A DNA stretch of 64,000 nt, taken from assembly GCA_964019155.1 (NCBI GenBank), contig OZ025244.1:33383218-33447217 (forward strand), read 5' to 3'. The notes beneath the pieces are model-generated. The model was not told the origin of the DNA. It worked only from the letters and a program-made list of their open reading frames with translations, and made no database searches. Of this stretch, positions 12,992-25,447 are shown in pieces. How positions within the stretch are numbered: position 1 is the first letter of the stretch; every line of letters begins with the position of its first letter. The DNA comes from Osedax fenrisi. Taxonomy: Eukaryota; Annelida; Polychaeta; Sabellida; Siboglinidae. The translations under genes and the position numbers were made by a program.

Positions 12992-13219
12992 GTGGAGTTA
13001 AAATATACCGATAGTAGACATATATTATATATAATAGTTTAAGTACATATATGCACTCTTAATAGTTTAATTAAATTAATTAAAAATAATCACTACTTAA
13101 CAGTACTTAACATAAATCAACATATCGTATGCAAATGGTTAATTATTAACTTATTATATAATATATACTATAGTACCCTTATTTATATTTACCATAGACA
13201 TATATTTAAAAATTCCAGT
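12807..13219. other. AT-rich, no gene
   Basis: A (TA)n array lies at about 12954-12984; nothing else is recognised. Confidence 0.5.
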
Positions 13220-13500
13220 ATGTTTCGGTTGACTAAAACATCAAACACCAAACATCAAACACACAATTAGTAGGGTGTGGGTTCAAGCCCCATCCGGACA
13301 TTTAAAATAGGTCTTAAAATAATATTTAGAAGTTATAAGATAATTTTGTATAACATAATTAATAAATCTTGTTAAAACTATTAATGCCTTAATATGAGAG
13401 CGGCTTCAAAGGGACATTAGGGCATATGGTTATAAGTGTTCATCTAAGATTCTGGATGGGAAGAAAAGCCTCCACAAAAATAAAACAATTTAAAAAAAGT
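13220..13500 (+). mobile_element. tRNA-derived SINE (family 1, copy 1)
   Basis: The 5' part carries a polymerase III B-box-like sequence GGTTCAAGCCC (13280-13290), preceded by a weaker A-box-like GGTTGACTAAAAC (about 13228). The tRNA-unrelated body shared with the other copies follows: AATATTTAGAAGT, a GAGAGCGGCTTCAAAGGGAC-like core, CATATGGTTATAAGTG and GGATGGG...CTCCAC. It ends in an AATAAAAC-type tail next to a (TA)n array (13500-13522). Other copies are at 20405-20655 (minus), 45285-45575 and 58105-58255. Confidence 0.8.
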
Positions 13501-13522
13501 ATATATATATATATATATATAT

Positions 13523-14542
13523 ACATACTACGACTGGATAGTATCCAGTGGATATCTTATTGTTCTATAGGTCATATGGTATATCCATATGAAATAGAGG
13601 ATACTCCTTTCCATAGATGTATTATATATTTTAGGTCTGCAGATTAGCACCACGGTTAAAATATTTAAATGTATTACCAAAACCCTGAATTTAATAATAA
13701 CTCCAGCATATATAGTATGGCGTTGTATAAATATAATTAATTTAAAATGGTGCACCATTATGTGTACACGTACACGTACAAAAAAATGGTCTACATTTGT
13801 TAACTATTTAATTTTTATTTGTTTTCATTAAAATACAAGTTTATCATCATTTATTTAATTAATATAAAATATAATAAATCGTCCAACAGGATTCATATAG
13901 TTGTATATGTTATACATTTACAGTAAATTTCAGATACCAATAATATAAATCAAAAAAGTAGTAGATATATGGATACTAAGTGAAAAAGTAAAAACATGAC
14001 AAAATTAAATTCAGTTTAATATATAAAATGTATATAAATATAATACATACAATTTCCTATCAATTACAAATAATTATTATATCGATTAAGTTCATAAAAC
14101 ACTTTATATTGATATAAATACTCACTAATAATTTGTGAAATTTCAAAAATTTATAAATAAGATACTAAACATGGGAAATATGTAATAACAAAATATTGTT
14201 AAAATACAAATATTAAACATATTTTAACTCAAACCTCCCTACTTAACATACATAACATAACATATGACATAACAGCAAAATGAGGTAGTTATTATAAGTT
14301 TAATAATATATTTAATATATATATATATATATATTTATATTTAATATGTACAAAATAGTTATCGAGTAATGCTTTCTCTGTATATTTTGATATAAATATG
14401 GAATTAATAAAAGTATACAATATATGATATTATAGGAATAGATATAATTTTAGGAATGTGTTAATTCTTGTGATAACAAATCTGTAAAATAATACGTAGT
14501 TATATAATACTATTCATATGATGTTCTTGCATAATGTAACTT

Positions 14543-14574
<32 letters not shown>

Positions 14575-14968
14575 TACAAACATTCGGATGTATATATAGA
14601 CGCCAACACACACATACATATACACATACATACACACACACACACACATATATATAGGGGTCAGGGCAACGAACTCCCTAACATATAATAGTGAAGGTAA
14701 AATGTATATTTTCTAAGTATATTGAACTATAGTTCGTATAGTATGTAATGAAAGGTATGTAATACTATGTGTACATTGCTAATGTTACTTAAGTACACAA
14801 TTGTGAATAGTTCAGTTACGTGCGAGAGAGAATCAACTTCCTTCAGATGTATACTTGGTTTAAATCAAGTATGAATTCTCAATGTCTAAATGCATTAGCC
14901 ATTATTCATAAGTATGAATTATGAAATATTGATATCGAGCACATAAAGGGGGTATCCCAATACAAGAT
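13523..14968. other. AT-rich, no gene
   Basis: It contains a (TA)n array at about 14551-14572 and a CA-rich microsatellite at about 14615-14650. No coding region is recognised. Confidence 0.5.
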
Positions 14969-15111
14969 TTTCCAACTTTAAAACAATTTTCTATCAAGTT
15001 GTAATGGGATACCACTTATAAAGTTATTATATTTCAGGCAAGTTGCCGGAAAGTAAGTGGGTTTCCCTTTACAATTTTAGTTAAATTTATAGAAAATCGT
15101 TTTAAAGTTAA

Positions 15112-15113
<2 letters not shown>
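14969..15113. repeat. imperfect inverted repeat
   Basis: The left arm starts CCAACTTTAAAACAATTTTC and includes a GGGATACCACTT word. The right arm is its inverted counterpart (AAGTGGGTTTCCC ... GAAAATCGTTTTAAAGTT) with mismatches and a gap of about 10 bp. A (TA)n array follows at 15120-15151. Confidence 0.65.
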
Positions 15114-15163
<50 letters not shown>

Positions 15164-15367
15164 ACTTTTAGAATGAGTATTATATTAGGTATGATATTAT
15201 ATATAATAACTAGTAAACTGGCGTGCAGGATAATGTATTATACATATGCATTACATCTTCTTATTACAAATAACTTATTAGTAATACTATTACCTACTAT
15301 AGTATACTATTACTATAGTACTATGCATATAATAAAAGGTAGAGTAATTAAACGTTATTGTGTTAAT

Positions 15368-15408
<41 letters not shown>

Positions 15409-16227
15409 ATTTAGTGTCATTATTTTTACTATATAGGTTATTATTATTAAATTATTAAAATAGAATTATAGACATATAAAATAAACATATTTATATGTAT
15501 ATAATATATATATATGTGTGTATACGTGTACGTGTTTATGAGTATGTGTATGTATGTTGGTATACGTAGTATGTATGCATGTGTATGTGTATTTGGGTGC
15601 ACACATATGTAAATTATTTATTTTTAATTTTTACAATATTCGTCATTTTTATAATTCTATTTGTTTACACATAATAGAGATAAAACAGTCATTAATTACA
15701 TTATCTTATATAAATATGCATACATCAATATCATATTATACAATTAATACATAGTAGGTACGACGTACAATGCACATAACATGATAAGCACTTAAGGAAG
15801 GTATAACGAGACAGAAGTTAGTTAGTTAGTTGTGTTTTCATGTGGTACGTAACGGTTCTGTACAGTAGTACAACACCAAGGTCAACTTAATTATTTGTAT
15901 TATTACTGCAGATATGTCCTTATACTATATCTATAGTATAGTGTATACGCTGTATAGACTAGTCTACTATATAGTTAGGCATTCCCTTAATTATATATAT
16001 ATATATACTACACTTGTATACACGCTTATCATAGTTATATTATAGTATAGTTACATCATATGTGCGTCTCAAATCAAGATATATCAGATACGTCTTATTT
16101 TACTGGTGTTCATCTGAGTAAGTAATAATTACTAAGTATATGTATATACATCTATAGGTGTATCAATATATAACTTATATACTTTATCATTGCTATGCAC
16201 AGTGTGCATTGCACACGTAACATCACA

Positions 16228-16263
<36 letters not shown>

Positions 16264-16580
16264 TATTTGTTTATAGTATACATGTTAAGGGTGGTTATGC
16301 CATGTATAACATTGCGTAACTTATAGGCGTATACGTCAATTGTTAGATAGATCTATTCGTAGTATATATCTATTGTATGTAAATAAATTAATATATATAT
16401 ATATAATAATATATATAGTAATAACAAAGATCAGGGTTTTGGTAATAAGCAAAAAGGGGCAGATGTTAATAGAGATATATGAATGAATAGTATTTACAAA
16501 ATACGTTTACCTTAGTAATATATTACCCATGGTGCACTCTGGTAATATATGACCGCTCTACGAAGTATACATTCATATAA
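15114..16580. other. AT-rich with (TA)n and (CA)n
   Basis: (TA)n lies at 15120-15151 and 15369-15405. A clean (CA)n array lies at about 16224-16260. No coding region is recognised. Confidence 0.6.
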
Positions 16581-16726
16581 TACGAGTATATTTACACTAT
16601 AGTGTTTTGCTGATTACCGCGGTATACCATATCATAGCTATCTGTTTATACCGCGGTATACCATATCATAGCTATCTGTTTATACCGCGGTAATCAGCAA
16701 AACACTATAGTGTAAATATACTCGTA
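16581..16726. repeat. perfect inverted repeat around a directly repeated spacer
   Basis: Arms of about 44 bp (starting TACGAGTATATTTACACTAT, ending ...TACCGCGGTA) are perfect inverted copies. Between them a unit of about 34 bp (ACCATATCATAGCTATCTGT plus a TTTATACCGCGGTAT joint) occurs twice in direct orientation. The palindrome CCGCGG is present three times as the boundary of each unit. Confidence 0.9.
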
Positions 16727-17238
16727 TCGCGATGGAAGGATTGTGAGCAGAGTCTATACTGTGTGAATATACGCATCCTACACCAATTATAGGTGAGATA
16801 ACCTACTACTTGTTATCACAGATCCCTACCCAGAGGGCCTTGATCGTATGCGTTATAGTGATTGCGCGTTTTTATAATTCGCGGCTCTGTATAATTATGC
16901 GTTTACGTTAATAATAATGTTATAGTAATAGTGTAATTTGTATAGAAGTAATTTATGTGTACCTACACATACACATGCGCACATTGTCACACGCACACAC
17001 ATACATACCCATACACACACGCGCATATTGTCAAACGCACATAAATACTTACACATGTTCGATATGTGATATTCAAACTCATATTCAAATAACTCATAAT
17101 CAACAAAGCATGCATAATTACTATATTATTATTACTTTGTATTATGAATATTACTTTGTATTATTATTATTAATAATAATAATAACTAGAGTTATATAGA
17201 TATCAAATCTATAGATATATACAACTATATATATATAT

Positions 17239-17286
<48 letters not shown>

Positions 17287-17439
17287 TTATATATAATATA
17301 TATTATATATATTATATTATATTACAATATATACGTACCTACAGGTACGATTAATTATTATTAAATTAGTAATACTATTCGATATTATTAAAGTATACGA
17401 CTTCGCTCTATTTGTATCATGTGTATCAATGGCCTAGTA
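16727..17439. other. AT-rich to mixed, no gene
   Basis: A CA/CACAT-rich stretch lies at about 16960-17050 and TA/TATAAT repeats at about 17225-17320. Nothing coding is recognised. Confidence 0.5.
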
Positions 17440-18400
17440 TACTATACACTTCGTACGGTGTACACATATGCACATGCATAGACATACGCAGATACACGCG
17501 CAAACCTTCTAATAGTGTGACGTCACGGTGGCGTTTCTCTGCTGTCGGACACAGCCTCGTTATCGCCGTGAAGGTCACCAGGGTCAATATCCAGTGGCCG
17601 AAATAACATACCATGATAGCGGGTAATTTATACGGGGTTCAGGGTGGAGTCTAGTATCGATGTCATCGTGTGGCAGATGGTTTAGATGTGGTTTAACGAG
17701 TAACGGAACGGTATCGTTTAACACTATAGTTAACCTATAGGGGTAATGTCGTGTAGATATATACAACTATTAGAGAACGTGATAGGTTTAGCGAGGTATA
17801 TTGTGTTAATATTAGTACTTTCGGTCAGTAGATCCTGGTGGTGGGCGTTGTGCGGAGTTGTGTACGCGCGTACGATAGTGTCTAGGAGAGAGAGGACTAT
17901 TAGCTATGATACGCCGAGAAGTTCCGTGAGGGGGAGGGTCCTCCAGGGAGGAGGAGGGGAAGTAGGCGGTAACCTAGTCAGAGAGATGAGAGCGAACTAC
18001 GCGCATGTCTATGTATACAGGGTTACGTAATAGATAGTGTGTTCACGCATGCGCGGCGCGTGTGTTATATGATTTAGGGGGGGGGGCGATCTAACAAAGA
18101 TCTGATCGAATCACTAAAGTTGAGAATCGACCACCATCACCACCACCAACGCCGCCTCCTTCTAGTTACGCCCCTTTATACGCCCCCTTACACTTTCTTG
18201 GTAGATTTCTATAGCCAGGTATCAATTCTCGACAGCGGCGGATGTTAATGGAGTCGTCCGGATATATAAATCGGTCGGGCGCCCGTTGAATTATGGGTAA
18301 TTGTTTTATCTACTCTCCACTCTAGATGGCGACGTTGTTGTGTTTATTTATGTAGCCTTATCGAATGCCGTGTTCTAAGCATACATTGATCACCCCACCC
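17440..18400. promoter_or_regulatory. GC-richer, CpG-containing island, candidate promoter
   Basis: About 1 kb is visibly richer in G+C and CpG than its surroundings. It contains a perfect CRE palindrome TGACGTCA (17518-17525), a G-run (about 18078-18088), a TATA-like box TATATAAA (18263-18270) and, about 55 bp after it, AGATGGCGAC (18324-18333). The last resembles a YY1-type initiator element. No recognisable exon follows; the ATG in that element opens only a ten-codon frame. The frame 17746-18030 shows no familiar domain and is Gly/Arg/Ser-rich by composition. Promoter function is an inference; it may equally be a decayed GC-rich repeat. Confidence 0.35.
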
Positions 18401-18485
18401 CCCCCCCTATTATATTATTTATTAACCTACCAGCTCTACCTAAATAGTCATATATGATATTAATTTATAACTTTATATATATATA

Positions 18486-18560
18486 TAAGTGAAACCTTTA
18501 TATAAGAAACTTTTTTTTCAATATTTTTTTCTTATTGAGAGGTATAATTATAAACCTCTT
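18486..18560 (+). mobile_element. fragment of the GTGAAACCTC MITE family
   Basis: It begins AAGTGAAACCTTTATATAAG and contains further CTTATTGAGAGG and ACCTCTTAAG words. These match the terminal motif of the elements at 26795-26970 and 52086-52843. The opposite end is not found, so this is a one-ended fragment. Confidence 0.55.
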
Positions 18561-18746
18561 AAGAATAATTATAACTCATAGGAATATATTATTATAAAGA
18601 AGTGTTTAATTTTCCAATGATTTTAAGAATTAATTTATAATTGAAAATACATTATATAACATATAGATTATATATATTTGTGTTGGTCCTTTCATCACAT
18701 CCAAGAACTTAGATAAAATGTTCACTTATATGTCCCTAATGTCCTA

Positions 18747-18780
<34 letters not shown>

Positions 18781-19619
18781 TATTTATTTATTTAAAAATA
18801 GTAATCAAAATAATAGTTTAGAAATATAATTTATTTAAAATATTTATTAATGATGTTTTATTATTATTGTATTAATGAGTTATTCATGCTCGCCTGTTGC
18901 TATGCATGAGCTCACTGTAGTGGGACATACAAAATACATTCACTAATTGCAATACATTATTGTTATATCTACCCAAGCCCTATAGGGTATACAGCTTATA
19001 CAGCTGTATACAGCTTAGCCGTTTAAGCGTACGAGATGCGCGCGCATTGTTGATAAAAAAAAAGGTAAACAAACATAGATTAGTGTTGAAGAAATTGATT
19101 CATTTTTATAAAAATTCTCATTTTACATACATCATTTACATTACATTAATATTAATAATTGTATACTTTTATATTAAACTAATATATTTACTTTATAATG
19201 TATATACTATTAAAATATATAATTGAAGATATGAATGCTAATTTTTTAAATAAGCTGATACAATATGCGCTGAAGTTAACATCACGAATATTCAAATTTG
19301 AAAAAATATACATATAAAAGTTTCCAAAAAGACATAAAAAGGTAGTTATATCTTATTATAAATAATATATTTTAAAAGGCAATAATTATATAATATATCT
19401 AATGATTTTATAATTTAAATTTGAGCTAAAAACTTATGTGTTTTTTTTCATTAAAATTATTAATGAATTTAAAATTTAAAATGAATTAAATATATTTAAT
19501 ATATCTTATGGAATTTTAATTATATGGTATAACATCTATGGTATAATTTATAATATAATAGAGTAATACAAATATTTATAAATATATAATAATGTATTAC
19601 TACAATAAAGAAACATCAT
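18561..19619. other. AT-rich, no gene
   Basis: A (TA)n array lies at about 18751-18777. The frame 18960-19226 has no recognisable domain. Nothing else is seen. Confidence 0.5.
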
Positions 19620-20154
19620 ATTATTATAATAATAATAATAATAGAAAGGTTTATTGACTCAGAAAACGATGGACGTTTATGTGCGTCAAGTTGAAATAAT
19701 AAAACAAATAAATAGTTACGCAAATAATAATAAATTTAAAAAGAAGACATTATAATGATACCATATATGTATGTAGTCGACATTTAAAACTCATAAATGA
19801 TGACATGGTGCGTAATTCATCGGGAAGACTATTCCAGTATTTCGGAGCAGCAACCGTGAAAGCAGCATCTGCATACATAGATGAGACAAGCGGTAGAGAG
19901 AGTTTCATCAGCTCACATTTGCGACTCGGACGAGTAGTTGTTCGAATTATGAGTCCCTTCGATAGGTAAGCCGGAACTCCCATATATATAGCCTTGTGAG
20001 TAATGCATAGAAGTCGAAACTTGCATAAATCTCGAAACTGCAACCACCCGAGAGTCGCCATTATGGAATGTATAGATATGGTTAAATCACTACGCTTTAG
20101 CTTAAATAATATGCGAACAGCTCTACGTTGTATTGAATCGAATTTTTTCATCAA
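19620..20154 (-). mobile_element. CR1/L2-like LINE 3' end
   Basis: The minus-strand frame 20154-19750 (134 codons) starts with FDSIQRRAVRILF, continues with LGWLQFRDLCKFRL and ADAAFTVAAPKYWNSLP, and ends FKCRLHTYMVSL. This is the thumb/C-terminal part of a CR1/L2-type reverse transcriptase protein and is uninterrupted. A 3' UTR follows with TTGACGCACATAAACG, a GAGTCAATAAACC box and a TTA-unit tail ending at about 19620. The upstream polymerase core is absent, so the copy is 5'-truncated near 20155. It belongs to the same family as 6744-7210 and the end of 35925-37155. Confidence 0.85.
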
Positions 20155-20404
20155 TTTTTGCGGAATATTAATTAAAAGCGAATTACAATATCTAAGTCGA
20201 CTACAAACTAATGAATGTAATAATGATTTAGTTAAATTAAATGTTAGCTTAAATAGTTTTAAACTTTGGGTACCTAATATATGGAAAGCTGATTTTGATA
20301 ATAAAATAAAAAGAGAAGGATGCTATTTTATATATAAACATGAGATTTTACAGACTTTGCAAATCACTTTGACTATCAAGAATATATTAAACTTGTATAT
20401 ATAT
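20155..20404. other. AT-rich, unassigned
   Basis: A plus-strand frame is open across it, but it shows no recognisable motif and overlaps the LINE in antisense. I see nothing else. Confidence 0.4.
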
Positions 20405-20655
20405 ATATTGTTATTTTGTGGAATCCATTTATCCCATCCAGGAAATTAGATGAAGTTTCTACTTATAACCATATGACACTAATTTTCCTTCGCAGACGCT
20501 CTCGTGTTAAGGCATCCATGGTTTTAGTGAAAGCTGATCCTTTATTTATACACAATTATATAAGATCACTTCTAAATATTATGTGGATATATTTTAATTG
20601 TTCGAACAATGTTCGAATCCATGTCCTACTGCTTGTGTGTTTGACGCATTAGCCA
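20405..20655 (-). mobile_element. tRNA-derived SINE (family 1, copy 2)
   Basis: On the minus strand it starts near 20655 with GTTGGCTAATGCGTCAAAC (A-box-like) and then GGATTCGAACAT (B-box-like). The family body follows: ATATTTAGAAGTGATCTTAT, CCATGGATGCCTTAACACGA, GAGCGTCTGCGAAGG, TGGTTATAAGT and CTGGATGGGA. It ends in AACAATATATATA. It is full length or nearly so. Confidence 0.8.
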
Positions 20656-20689
20656 ACTGTGACACATAATTTGTATGTATATGTATATC

Positions 20690-20985
20690 TTCCTCCTCTT
20701 CCTCTTCCTCCTCCTTCTCCTCCTATTCCTCATCCCTACATCCTACTCCTTCTCCTCTTCCTCCTCCTCCTACACCTCTTCCTTCTCTCACTCCTCCCTA
20801 CATCCTATTCCTTCTCCTTCTCCTCCTCTTTCTCCTCCTCTCCTTATCCTACTCATCCTTATCCACCTCCTCCTACTACTCATCCTTCTCATTCTTAATT
20901 TCCTATTCCTAATCATCATCCTTCTCCTCCTCTTCCTCATCCTCCCTTCCTCCTACTCCTTCTCCTTCTCCTCCTCCTCTACCTA
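20690..20985 (+). repeat. polypyrimidine (CCT/CTT) tract
   Basis: Almost 300 bp consist of C and T with sparse A, in irregular CCT, CTT and CCTA units, so the minus strand is polypurine. The proline/leucine/serine-rich frames across it are compositional. Such tracts can form triplex DNA in principle. Confidence 0.85.
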
Positions 20986-21235
20986 CAAAGCTAACCATTC
21001 TACTATAACGTAATACCTTAATTTACTTGATAGGTACAACCTAGATAGATACAACCGTGTTACACAGTCCGTGTATACCGCATAATTTCCAAATAGTTCT
21101 AGGTTACCACATAATTATGTCATAATTATACCCCATAATAATTATAATTATTATTATGATAATACCTACTTACTCTATTTAGTTGCATATTTGGTTGAAA
21201 ATACATTAGATACAATGTTTATTCATAGTAGAACT

Positions 21236-22652
21236 ACCACTCCTCTTCGACAAATCTTTCAACAACAAACTTTCCACCACCCTTTCCACCCTTCCCACCC
21301 CTGTCATTCCCACCACTCCCATCACCTTTCCCTTCTCCCTTCAAAAATTTGAATCTCCCTCACTTGATCAAATCATCTCCCTTCTCAAATCTACCTCCTC
21401 AACCTCATCCCTTGACACTCTTCCCCTCCCAATACTAAAGCAGATAACTAACACTGTTGCAACTCCCCTTCATCAAATCATTTACGGTTCACTTTCTTCC
21501 GGCTCCGATCCTCCCGATTTCAAAAAGATGTCATCACCCCTATCCTTAAAAAGCCCCACCTTGATTCTCTGTCCCCCTCTAACTACCGACCCATCAATGG
21601 TACCTCTCTCTGCTAACCTCTCAATCCACTCTAAGATCCTTGAACGTGTTATCTCCTCCCAACTTATTACATACCTTACAACCAATAAAATCCCCAACAT
21701 CTTCCAAATCGCCTACCTCCCCCACAAATCTACTGAATCCGCCCTAACCCTCATTACCTCTGACCTACTCTCTGGCTTTAACAACAACCGTGGCACCATA
21801 CTCGTCCTTCTCGACATGTCCTCCGCTTTCGACATCCTTGACCACAATGTCCTAATACACAGACTCTCCGTTATCGGCATCACCGGCATTGCCTTAAACT
21901 GGTTCACCTCCTACATTACCAACCGCTCTTCCTCAGTCAGGATTAATACATACTCTTCCCCCTCCCGCTCCATAACCCACGGTGTCACCCAGGGCTCCGT
22001 CCTCGGCCCACTCCTCTTCAATATTTACCTCCTCCCCATGTTTGACATCTTCACTGACTACCCCGACATATCATTCCATACTTACGCCGACGACCTTCAA
22101 CTATATCTTAACTGCATAGACTCCCCTACTTATGCCCCTGACCGACTCTCCTCCTGTATAAAGTCCATACACCACTGGCTTACCTTCAACTCTCTAAAGC
22201 TTATCCCCACTAAAACGGAAGCTATTTTTCTCCACTTACCCCTACGCTCCTCCACTCTCCCTGAACCACCCCCCATATCACTCGACAACAACTCACTCCC
22301 CTACTCTCAACAATTCCGAAACCTTGGCTTCCATCTTGATACCACCCTTTCCCTTGACTCCCATCTTATACATATGCACAAATCCATCCACTACCACATA
22401 CACTGCTTCCGCTTAATCCGACGCTCCATTACTCCTCCCCATCGCTATTACCATTGCCTCCTCCTACATCATCCCCCTATTCGACTATTGTAACCCCCTA
22501 CTCTTTAACCTCCCTGAATATAAACTTATCAAACTACAACGACTCCAAAACGCTGTAGTTCGCTGCATCCACTTACTTCCCCGTCGTTCTTCTGTCTCCA
22601 TTACAACTCTCCTAAAACAACTACACTGGCTGCCAGTCCCCTACCGCATACA
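21236..22652 (+). pseudogene. L2-type reverse transcriptase, first part
   Basis: Motifs in order are FKKDVITPILKKPHLDSLSP with NYRPI (about 21515-21600), KILERVI, AYLPHKSTESAL and palm motif A LVLLDMSSAFDILDH (about 21800-21850). Motif B GVTQGSVLGPLLFNIY and the catalytic TYADDLQLY (about 22080-22110) follow, then FRNLGFHLDTTLS, DYCNPLLF and LHWLPVPYRI. There are at least two frameshifts. One lies just after NYRPI near 21600, where the frame passes into the long frame 21528-22493; the other is near 22440, before ASSYIIPLFDYCN. The catalytic aspartates are retained, but the shifts make it non-functional. Confidence 0.9.
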
Positions 22653-24836
22653 CAGGGCCGGCCTAAGGGGGGGGGCAAACCGGGCAATTGCCCGGGGCCC
22701 CACATTTTGGGGGGCCCATGAATTATTTGAGAAACATTTAGTTTACTATTTATATAAAAAAAATATTCTTAATTGTATTTTTCTAAAATAATATAATAAA
22801 TTAATTAAATATGAGTCATTTAGGCCGATTTGAAAAGTGAATTTTTCAAAAATTTCTAAATTTACACGAAGATATATTGTGAAAACAGATATATGAACAT
22901 ATTGGAGCACATTCTAATAGTGATAACCATAGATCATCTCATACATCTATGCTTGTCAGATAAAATAGTATGAAACGGATTGATAAATAATTGTTTGTTA
23001 AAGTAGAAAATTATAAATGATAAACGTATTAATGGGATATTTACCATAGTTGAATATTAACAATTTATAATTCTAAAATTAGTTTACGAAAAAAAAGTAT
23101 ACTTCTTTATATTAAAATTAAATATGAGATATAAATTAAGATATATTTTAACTATTATTTCTGATATTTGTAAAGGATTATATTGATTATAAATTACGAA
23201 AAAAATGATATTCTATATAGATTTATAATTTTTATAGTAATTATAACTAATTAGATATTTTCAAAATATTTGTTCTCAAAAGAATTAATGGAATTAAGGA
23301 ATATTATGATTTATAGTATTTTTAATAATTATTATTGCTGAAATGGAATTCTGTTCATAATATTTGTAATAGACTACCTATTATTAGTGAAAGAAATTAT
23401 ATTTATACTTATTGAAAAAGATATTATTTATAAATATATATATATATATAATCTAAATATGATACTAAAGGCATTTTTGCAATTATCCAACTAGTAGACA
23501 AGTACTTACAACTGAATGTTTAGATTTACATCAACCTCATCTATATTTATATACAAATACACACAATGGCGATATTCTTATTGGAGAACAGGTGATAAGT
23601 TATAACTGATAACTTAATAATTGAAGAAATATAAAATTCAAACTATTATATTATATCAGTGTACTCAATTCCAGATATATCACATGTAGGTTACTAGTCC
23701 TAGTTACGTTAATAGTTATCGTCAAATATACCAAGTTACATATTATTATTATTATATAGGTATTTATTGATGTACGTTAAGATTCATTATCACATTGTAC
23801 AATACTTAGCATACGATTTATTAGAATTTTTTCAAATAATAATATAATTATAATAGATTATAGAGCTCAAAGTTATGAAAAATCCAGCAAATGTCTTGAA
23901 GATTCAATAAAATAAAATATATCATAATATACCATAGTCCATTGTCAATATGGATCCCTCAATATCTGCGCTGTGAATTCCTTAAATCTGGTTGGGCAAA
24001 ATGCCGTTGAATATTCGATAATTGTAGCAATATTATTTGCTTTCATCCCAAATATATATAATTTATTTAGCCAAACTAAATAAAGAATATATTAACATAT
24101 ATATCAAAGAAGAATATAATATATTAACATAAATTAATGCAATTCTATTAAAAGCATTATCGAATATAATATGGTCATCACAAGCAGATTTTATTAGAGC
24201 AGTATCTTATGGATTTCCAAAAATTACATAAGATATATCTGATATTATATATGTTAAAATATTACGTAAATTACATTACTAGAGTCAAGGTATTTATTCA
24301 ATAAAATGCAAGAATTTGTGACTTCAATATTATGAAAACCGTGGAGCTAATTACTTTGTAAACTAAAGTCGATCAGAAAAGTATTGCAATTAGGTTAAAT
24401 TGAGATGAAAGTGGTAATAAAAAATATTGATGCACTTTCTAAATATATAGGCGATAAAATAAATGATTATGAGGAGTTGATTAGAATATAAAAACAAATT
24501 ACAAAATAATTAGTATAATGATAACATATGATAAAATTAATGAATTTACATCATATTATAAGTTAAAAATGACTATTTTCTAATAATATTTGTTTATTTA
24601 ATTGATATATACTTATAAATATATAGGAAATACTAAAAAAGATAATCATTTAGTTATTACTAATTATATAAATAATATGTATTATACATATTGTATATAT
24701 ATATATATATATATATTGTATATACCTATATATCATCTGAAATCAGCAATTAATATGATTAGTATATAAGATAATACAGTATTAAACATATAGTATACCA
24801 TATTGATATACACCTCAAAGGAATGGAATATACACA

Positions 24837-24884
<48 letters not shown>

Positions 24885-25439
24885 GATAGATATATCCAAT
24901 TGTAGACATTTTCATCCTAATATATTTAATGGTAAATAATTACACTTGAGAGAGAAGCTTCAGTAAACTTAAACTTATAAATACTTTTCTATTACATTAT
25001 CTGACACAATAAATAGGTAATAAAATAGGTAATAGGTAATAAAATACCTACTTTCAAATCTGTAATATTATATTTAGAATCAAAGTTAATTAATTAAATT
25101 GATAATGAATAAATAATACTGATTTAGAAGAGGAAATCGAGTAAAATAAATATGTAATAATATAATTTTAACTAATTATATCATTTAACCTATAAGTGTA
25201 TCATTTGTATTAATTAAGTTGTAAATTATAAAATATTACATGGCAATGATTTTAAGTGGGTATCGTAATATCTATTTACATCCATAGCATGAAGGATACC
25301 CCGCTAATATATATAAATACATGAAAGAGTTATGGATATTAGTTATTTCTAAAATGGCCCATTTAATATGTTATGAAATTATTATGGGGCCCATACGTTT
25401 TTTTTGCCCGGGGCCCATAATATGCTTAAGCCGGCCCTG
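22653..25439. mobile_element. hAT-superfamily DNA transposon, decayed
   Basis: The left end starts CAGGGCCGGCCTAAG and the right end reversed starts CAGGGCCGGCTTAAG. It is flanked by a perfect 8-bp duplication CGCATACA (22645-22652 and 25440-25447), the hAT signature. G/C-rich subterminal blocks (GCCCGGGGCCCC on the left, GCCCGGGGCCC on the right) follow each TIR. The interior is AT-rich with no long frame. On the plus strand, fragments such as QADFIRAVSYGFPKIT and LSKYIGDKINDYEELI (24190-24490) recall the middle of ZMYM1-type hAT transposases but are riddled with stops. The boundaries are certain; the transposase reading is tentative. Confidence 0.9.
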
Positions 25440-25447
25440 CGCATACA

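Noticed and set aside
17746..18030. 94-codon frame in the GC-richer island as a gene
   Set aside because: No recognisable domain; the Gly/Arg content follows from local GC and G-runs.
20003..20449. 148-codon plus-strand frame
   Set aside because: Its first half is antisense to a clear LINE coding region and its end runs into a SINE; no motif of its own.
20659..21013. Pro/Ser/Leu-rich frames over the pyrimidine tract
   Set aside because: Composition only; both shifted frames are equally open.
21482..21907. Two minus-strand frames
   Set aside because: Both are antisense shadows of the L2 reverse transcriptase.
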